Of a stretch of 27,141 nt of DNA, positions 23,777 through 27,141 are shown piece after piece. Origin of the DNA: JAICIG01 sp035532215 (GTDB lineage: Bacteria; Planctomycetota; Planctomycetia; Pirellulales; JAICIG01); contig DATKRK010000041.1 of the NCBI GenBank assembly GCA_035532215.1, forward strand, positions 1-27,141, read 5' to 3'. Both the position numbers and the translations under genes were made by a program. Position 1 is the stretch's first letter. Every line of letters starts with the position of its first letter. The notes beneath the pieces are model-generated. The model was not told the origin of the DNA and made no database searches. It worked only from the letters and a program-made list of their open reading frames with translations.

Positions 23777-25021
23777 TTACCCTCGCACGCCCCCCGGACG
23801 GCAAAGGTTCTGGCCCGTTTGGGCATCGAACCAATGCGCCCGCCGCATGTCAAACCCAACTAGCACCTGGTCTCCCATACTCCACGCTGCATCTGCACTC
23901 GTCTTGCACAGCAGCAGCCGCTGCGCCCCCCCGCCTGCGAATTCGCTAGAGCTCCCCGCGGCCTCACCGTCGCTGCCTGTCGGCTGCAACTCGACGGCGA
24001 TGGCGTCGCCGAGCAGATCCGTGGCCGTCACTTCAGCCGGGAGCCACTCGGCCGGTTTTTCCGTTCCGCCGGCTTTTGCCAACCGCAGATGCTCGGGCCG
24101 CAAGCCGAACACCACCGGGCGACCCGGCTGGCAAGCCAAGCCCTCGAGACTCGACTCCGCCACCCTGACCGACCAACCTCCGCCGACGAAACGCCAGGCG
24201 CCGTCGGCGTCTTGAATCCAACCGCCTTCCACCAGGTTCATCGGCGGCGACCCGATAAACCCCGCGACAAAGCGGTTCGCCGGCCAGTCGTACACCTCGG
24301 CCGGTGCAGCCAACTGCTGCAGTCGGCCCCGGTCGAGCACGGCGATCCGGTCGCCCAAGGTCAGGGCTTCCGCCTGATCGTGAGTGACGTAAATGACCGT
24401 CGTTGCCACCTGCCGGCCAAGCTTCTTCAACTCGCGCCGCATTTCCGCCCGCAACTGCGCGTCCAGGTTCGACAGCGGCTCGTCGAACAAAAACGCGTTG
24501 GGCTGCCGCACCATCGCTCGGCCCAAGGCCGCTCGCTGCCGCTCGCCGCCCGAAAGTTCGCTCGGCAGGCGCGCCAACAACGTTTCAATTCCCAACAGCG
24601 CCGCAGCGCTGCGCACCCGACCGTCAATCTCACGCCGCACATCTTGCCGAGCCGCATGCCCGCCGAACGGCAGCCGCTGCCAGCATCGCCCGAGCCAGTT
24701 TGAACGACGACGCAACTCCAAGCCGAAGGCCAGGTTTTTGTACACGGTCCAATGCGGGTACAAAGCCTGACCCTGGAACACCATGGCGATGTTCCGTCGC
24801 CCGGGAGGCGTATCGTTGACGACCTGGCCTGCGATCCGAATCCGCCCTGCCGAGACCGGCTCCAGGCCGGCGATCATCCGCAGCGTCGTACTCTTTCCGC
24901 AGCCGCTGGGGCCGACCAGCACCAAGAATTCGCGGTCGAACGCTTCCAGGTCGAGTTCGCTGACCGCCGTCACCCCGCCAGGGTAAACCCTCGAAACGCG
25001 CTCGAGGATTACGCCTGCCAT
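23777..25021 (-). CDS. MalK/UgpC-type ABC transporter ATPase
   Basis: The 414-residue product is the ATP-hydrolysing subunit of a carbohydrate-type (CUT1) importer. Motifs are Walker A GPSGCGKST (37-45), Q-loop VFQGQALYPH (81-90), signature LSGGERQR (156-163), Walker B AFLFDEP (176-182), D-loop SNLD and switch H214 in THDQ. The regulatory C-terminal OB/TOBE region begins at about 240 (FVAGFIGSPPMN, FGLRPEHL) and ends in a longer, glycine-rich segment. Two deviations stand out. The Q-loop has GQ where most relatives have NY, and about 25 extra residues (RRRSNWLGRCWQRLPFGGHA) interrupt the helical region before the signature. No permease or solute-binding gene is adjacent, so this may be a shared ATPase for importers elsewhere. 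The ATG lacks a good binding site. Confidence 0.9.
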   Translation of the reverse strand: MAGVILERVSRVYPGGVTAVSELDLEAFDREFLVLVGPSGCGKSTTLRMIAGLEPVSAGRIRIAGQVVNDTPPGRRNIAMVFQGQALYPHWTVYKNLAFGLELRRRSNWLGRCWQRLPFGGHAARQDVRREIDGRVRSAAALLGIETLLARLPSELSGGERQRAALGRAMVRQPNAFLFDEPLSNLDAQLRAEMRRELKKLGRQVATTVIYVTHDQAEALTLGDRIAVLDRGRLQQLAAPAEVYDWPANRFVAGFIGSPPMNLVEGGWIQDADGAWRFVGGGWSVRVAESSLEGLACQPGRPVVFGLRPEHLRLAKAGGTEKPAEWLPAEVTATDLLGDAIAVELQPTGSDGEAAGSSSEFAGGGAQRLLLCKTSADAAWSMGDQVLVGFDMRRAHWFDAQTGQNLCRPGGVRG

Positions 25022-25271
25022 GAATGCCGTGCCGCCTTATCGAATCGCTGGGCGCCCTGAGCCGCGAGTCTTCTAAAAGCTGGAGCCGCCGCCAGTCGCG
25101 TCTGCCGTAAATCGCCCTTGCCGTTTACACGCACCTTGCCGTTTACACGCACCTGCCGACTTGGAAGAGCTCGAACCCATTCTCGGCAACGAACTTAGCC
25201 AAGTCTGCAATCCTGTAAAGATAGCGGCCCGCGCTACGGGTGTCAAGCTGCCGAACATCGTCAACGGAGAC
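25022..25271. other. Intergenic region with an 18-bp tandem repeat
   Basis: The region between the ABC gene start and the ketosynthase-homologue stop holds no supported gene. Two exact 18-bp units (25116-25133, 25134-25151; core TTGCCGTTTACACGC) are followed by a short partial third copy. It may contain the promoter of the ABC gene, but no clear -35/-10 pair can be assigned. Confidence 0.45.
25116..25151. repeat. Tandem 18-bp direct repeat, two copies
   Basis: Two identical 18-bp units abut, with a partial CCTGCC continuation. The unit length is divisible by three and the only overlapping open frame is implausible as a protein. It could be replication slippage or paired operator sites. Confidence 0.7.
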
Positions 25272-26585
25272 CTAGTCGAATCGGCGCACTAAGATGCAAC
25301 TGGCCTGAGCGTAAGGTGTTACGCTTAGGCTCAAGAAGCAATCGCCCGCTCGGGCACCGTTGAGAGCGACCGTCACGGGGCACTCGGGGTCGGGCGTCTC
25401 GAAGTTCAGGATTGGAAAGAGTTGTCCGCGGTCGAGCGCCAAGGCCCCAGCGATCAGTTCGACCGTTCCGCTGGCGGCGCCCAAATTGCCGAAATAGCTC
25501 TTGGCCGCCGTCACCGGCAATCGATCGGCGTGCCCCCCGAACACCTGGCGGATCGCACGGGCTTCGTCCCGGTCGCTCTCGCGAGTGCTCAAGCCGTGCG
25601 CCTGAATGTGGCCGATTTGATCGGCGTCGTAGCGCGCCTCGGCAAGCGCCGCCCGCATACAGTTCGTCAATGCCTGCTCGCGCCGCCCCGAGAGGTTGCG
25701 ATCCGCGACCGCTGAAGATCTCGCGGCGACGATTTCGCCATGAATCGCGGCGCCGCGAACCCGGGCGTGCTCCAATTCTTCCAACACCACGGCGCCGGCG
25801 CCTTCGCCCAGCACCATTCCCGTGCGATGGAGATCGAATGGCCGCGACGCTTTCTCCGGCGCTTCGCTCTCGGCGGCCAACGGTTCGTTGAGCCGGGCGT
25901 GGATTGCTTTCATCGGATGGACGCGCGTACCGGTCGCCCCGGCGAGCATTGCATCGGCGTGGCCGCGCGAGATCACGCGAAACGCCTCGCCGATTGCCAG
26001 GTGCGAGGAAGCCTCGCGCTGGGTAATCGAGTTGTTCGGCCCCCGCAAATCGTTGAAGATGGCGACGTGGCTGGCCGGCATGTTTGGCAGATACTTCAAC
26101 AGCCACAAGGGGTTCATGGTGGCCAAGCCCTGCGCGCCCCAGCGATCGAAATGGAAGCTGCGGTCGGGATCAAGACAGGCCTCGACCGGCGGCACGAGTT
26201 CGTCGGGTTCCGACAGCATATAGTCGGACCCAAACACGATGCCCGTTCGCTCGGGGTTCCGCTTGTCCGCCGACAGGCCGGAGTGCAAAAGCGCCAACTG
26301 CGCCGCGGCGACGCCCATCTGGCATTCGCGGCACATCAACTTAAGTCCCTTGCGGATTTGCTTCTTCTGCTCGGCTTCCAGGGGGCCGAAGTCGTTGATG
26401 GCGCCGCTGAAATGGCGCGCCGGAGCGGCAAACGCCGTGTGTAGCTTGCCGGGCGGAACCGCGTCAACGCCGCTGCGGCCCGCCGACAGCGACTCCCAGA
26501 GCGATTCAGGGCTATTTCCCAACGGACTGATCAGGCCCAGCCCGGTGATCACCACCCGGCGGCCCGATCGCGACGAAGAACTCAT
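25272..26585 (-). CDS. FabF-like beta-ketoacyl synthase homologue with substituted active site
   Basis: The start at ATG 26585 (MSSSSRSGRRVVITGLGLISPLGN, 437 residues) matches the KAS II N-terminus; the longer frame adds 43 residues without family similarity. The fold is clear: VVITGLGLISPLG, FDLHRTGMVLGEGAGAVVLEE (250-270), AHGLSTRESDRDEA and KSYFGNLGAASG. Aligning to E. coli FabF, the nucleophile position C163 is E191 here (in ITQREASSHLAIG). H303 is conserved as H330 and K335 as K362, but H340 is N367. The distances between these sites match FabF closely. With two of the three Cys-His-His residues lost it should not condense acyl chains in the usual way; it resembles chain-length-factor partners, which have glutamine there. 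The gene is alone, with no active ketosynthase neighbour. A role as partner or acyl-binding protein is inferred. Confidence 0.82.
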   Translation of the reverse strand: MSSSSRSGRRVVITGLGLISPLGNSPESLWESLSAGRSGVDAVPPGKLHTAFAAPARHFSGAINDFGPLEAEQKKQIRKGLKLMCRECQMGVAAAQLALLHSGLSADKRNPERTGIVFGSDYMLSEPDELVPPVEACLDPDRSFHFDRWGAQGLATMNPLWLLKYLPNMPASHVAIFNDLRGPNNSITQREASSHLAIGEAFRVISRGHADAMLAGATGTRVHPMKAIHARLNEPLAAESEAPEKASRPFDLHRTGMVLGEGAGAVVLEELEHARVRGAAIHGEIVAARSSAVADRNLSGRREQALTNCMRAALAEARYDADQIGHIQAHGLSTRESDRDEARAIRQVFGGHADRLPVTAAKSYFGNLGAASGTVELIAGALALDRGQLFPILNFETPDPECPVTVALNGARAGDCFLSLSVTPYAQASCILVRRFD

Positions 26586-26792
26586 ACGACACCGTGAAAC
26601 GAACGTAAGGGCCGGGCGCGACTTTGCGGAATCCGGCGATTGTAGTGCTTGCCGGAGCGGGCGTCGAGACGAGCCGTTACCTGGTAGCATCCTCAGTTTG
26701 CTGCCGCCTGCCAAGGGCGACTAGAATGACGAGAATGTTCAGCCAATCAGTGCAGACTCTAGATTGAACAAATCTGACATGAGGAGAAGCTC

Positions 26793-27047
26793 ATGAAGTT
26801 CGATGAATGGCTCACGGCAATTCCGATTCAAGAAACTCCTAAGGGCGCGCGTCTTGATTTGCGTCTCTACGTTTATCCTGACGGTCACGGCAATTTCTGC
26901 GTTGAGGACGAGCAAGGGCGATTGTTCGGAAACCCGCAGCCCGTGAACAATCCGGTCGAGGCGCGCGAGGTCTTGGAGAATCTCTGGAACCGTGCCATGG
27001 GGGCTAAGCCCAATACCGTTGAAATAGGCGCAAGTCACAGTCCTTGA
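26793..27047 (+). CDS. Small conserved-looking protein of unknown function
   Basis: The 84-residue protein is supported by GAGGAG (26781-26786) six bases before its ATG. It starts MKFDEWLTAIPIQETPKGARLDLRLYVYPDGHGNF and has alternating strands and a C-terminal helix (VEAREVLENLWNRAMG). No motif or family is recognised. Its stop is followed after 52 bases by another probable start, so it seems to lead an operon that runs off the window. It is divergent from the ketosynthase homologue. Confidence 0.7.
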   Translation: MKFDEWLTAIPIQETPKGARLDLRLYVYPDGHGNFCVEDEQGRLFGNPQPVNNPVEAREVLENLWNRAMGAKPNTVEIGASHSP

Positions 27048-27050
27048 GTA

Positions 27051-27080
27051 CCTTGGGGTTTGGAAAAGAACCCACCAAGG
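27051..27080 (+). other. Hairpin between two small genes
   Basis: CCTTGG/CCAAGG (27051-27056, 27075-27080) and GGTT/AACC form an interrupted stem. It lies just upstream of the next binding site, so it may be a leader structure of the following gene or a weak attenuator. No T tract follows. Confidence 0.35.
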
Positions 27081-27099
27081 CAGCAAGGAGGCTGTGACC

Positions 27100-27141
27100 G
27101 TGAGCGCACAAGGAATGTGTTTGTTGCCGGCCGATGAGGCG
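27100..27141 (+). CDS. Start of a gene cut by the window edge
   Basis: AAGGAGG at 27085-27091 precedes a GTG at 27100 by eight bases, and the frame stays open to the last base (first residues MSAQGMCLLPADEA). An earlier GTG at 27094 has too short a spacing. Too little is visible to name it. Confidence 0.45.
   Translation, partial: MSAQGMCLLPADEA

Noticed and set aside
25073..25264. 63-codon minus-strand frame containing the 18-bp tandem repeat
   Set aside because: Low-complexity product (repeated GACKRQ), no binding site and no known motif; better explained as intergenic.

Overview
The window looks like chromosomal DNA of a planctomycete, probably a Pirellulales-type lineage. It is GC-rich, with long open antisense frames and many weak Shine-Dalgarno sites. 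A large multi-heme cytochrome/TPR protein and a 'TLSDLLLLTLV'-type membrane protein both resemble planctomycete families. Several palindromic intergenic repeats of kinds I associate with this group are also present. The assignment is by recognition only; there is no rRNA in the window.

Layout. (1) 1-1304: a decayed flank with the 3' end of an IS1-like transposase, a hairpin terminator, a 5'-truncated outer-membrane beta-barrel gene whose stop codon lies inside a nested palindromic repeat, and a tRNA-His gene (minus). (2) 1760-3700 (minus): an exported seven-heme cytochrome c with a TPR C-terminus. (3) 3928-5530 (plus): a STAS-domain protein translationally coupled to a short GspE/PilT-like ATPase. 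(4) 5738-12436 (plus): a sugar/acyl cassette of WecE-type aminotransferase, GNAT acyltransferase, acyl carrier protein, a 19-codon bridging ORF, FabH-like ketosynthase III, Rieske oxygenase, FabG-like SDR and a polyprenyl-phosphate-type GT2 glycosyltransferase. (5) 12514-14082 (minus): a polytopic membrane protein. (6) 14386-17620 (minus): a YebC family regulator and an exported TPR protein. (7) 17958-23537 (minus): the nusA-infB-rbfA operon followed by an endonuclease III-fold protein that lacks the catalytic lysine and carries a histone-like tail. (8) 23777-25021 (minus): a MalK-type ABC ATPase with no partners. (9) 25272-26585 (minus): a beta-ketoacyl synthase homologue with two active-site residues substituted. 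(10) 26793-27141 (plus): a small unknown gene and the start of another.

The main candidate system is region 4. WecE makes dTDP-4-amino-4,6-dideoxygalactose. The adjacent ACP, KAS III and ketoreductase could build a short 3-hydroxyacyl chain on a dedicated ACP. The GNAT enzyme could place that chain on the sugar amine, and the GT2 enzyme could pass the sugar to a lipid carrier or glycan. This logic resembles what I recall of the modified-viosamine flagellin glycan genes of Pseudomonas, with a Rieske oxygenase inserted here as an unusual element. Everything beyond the family assignments is inference.
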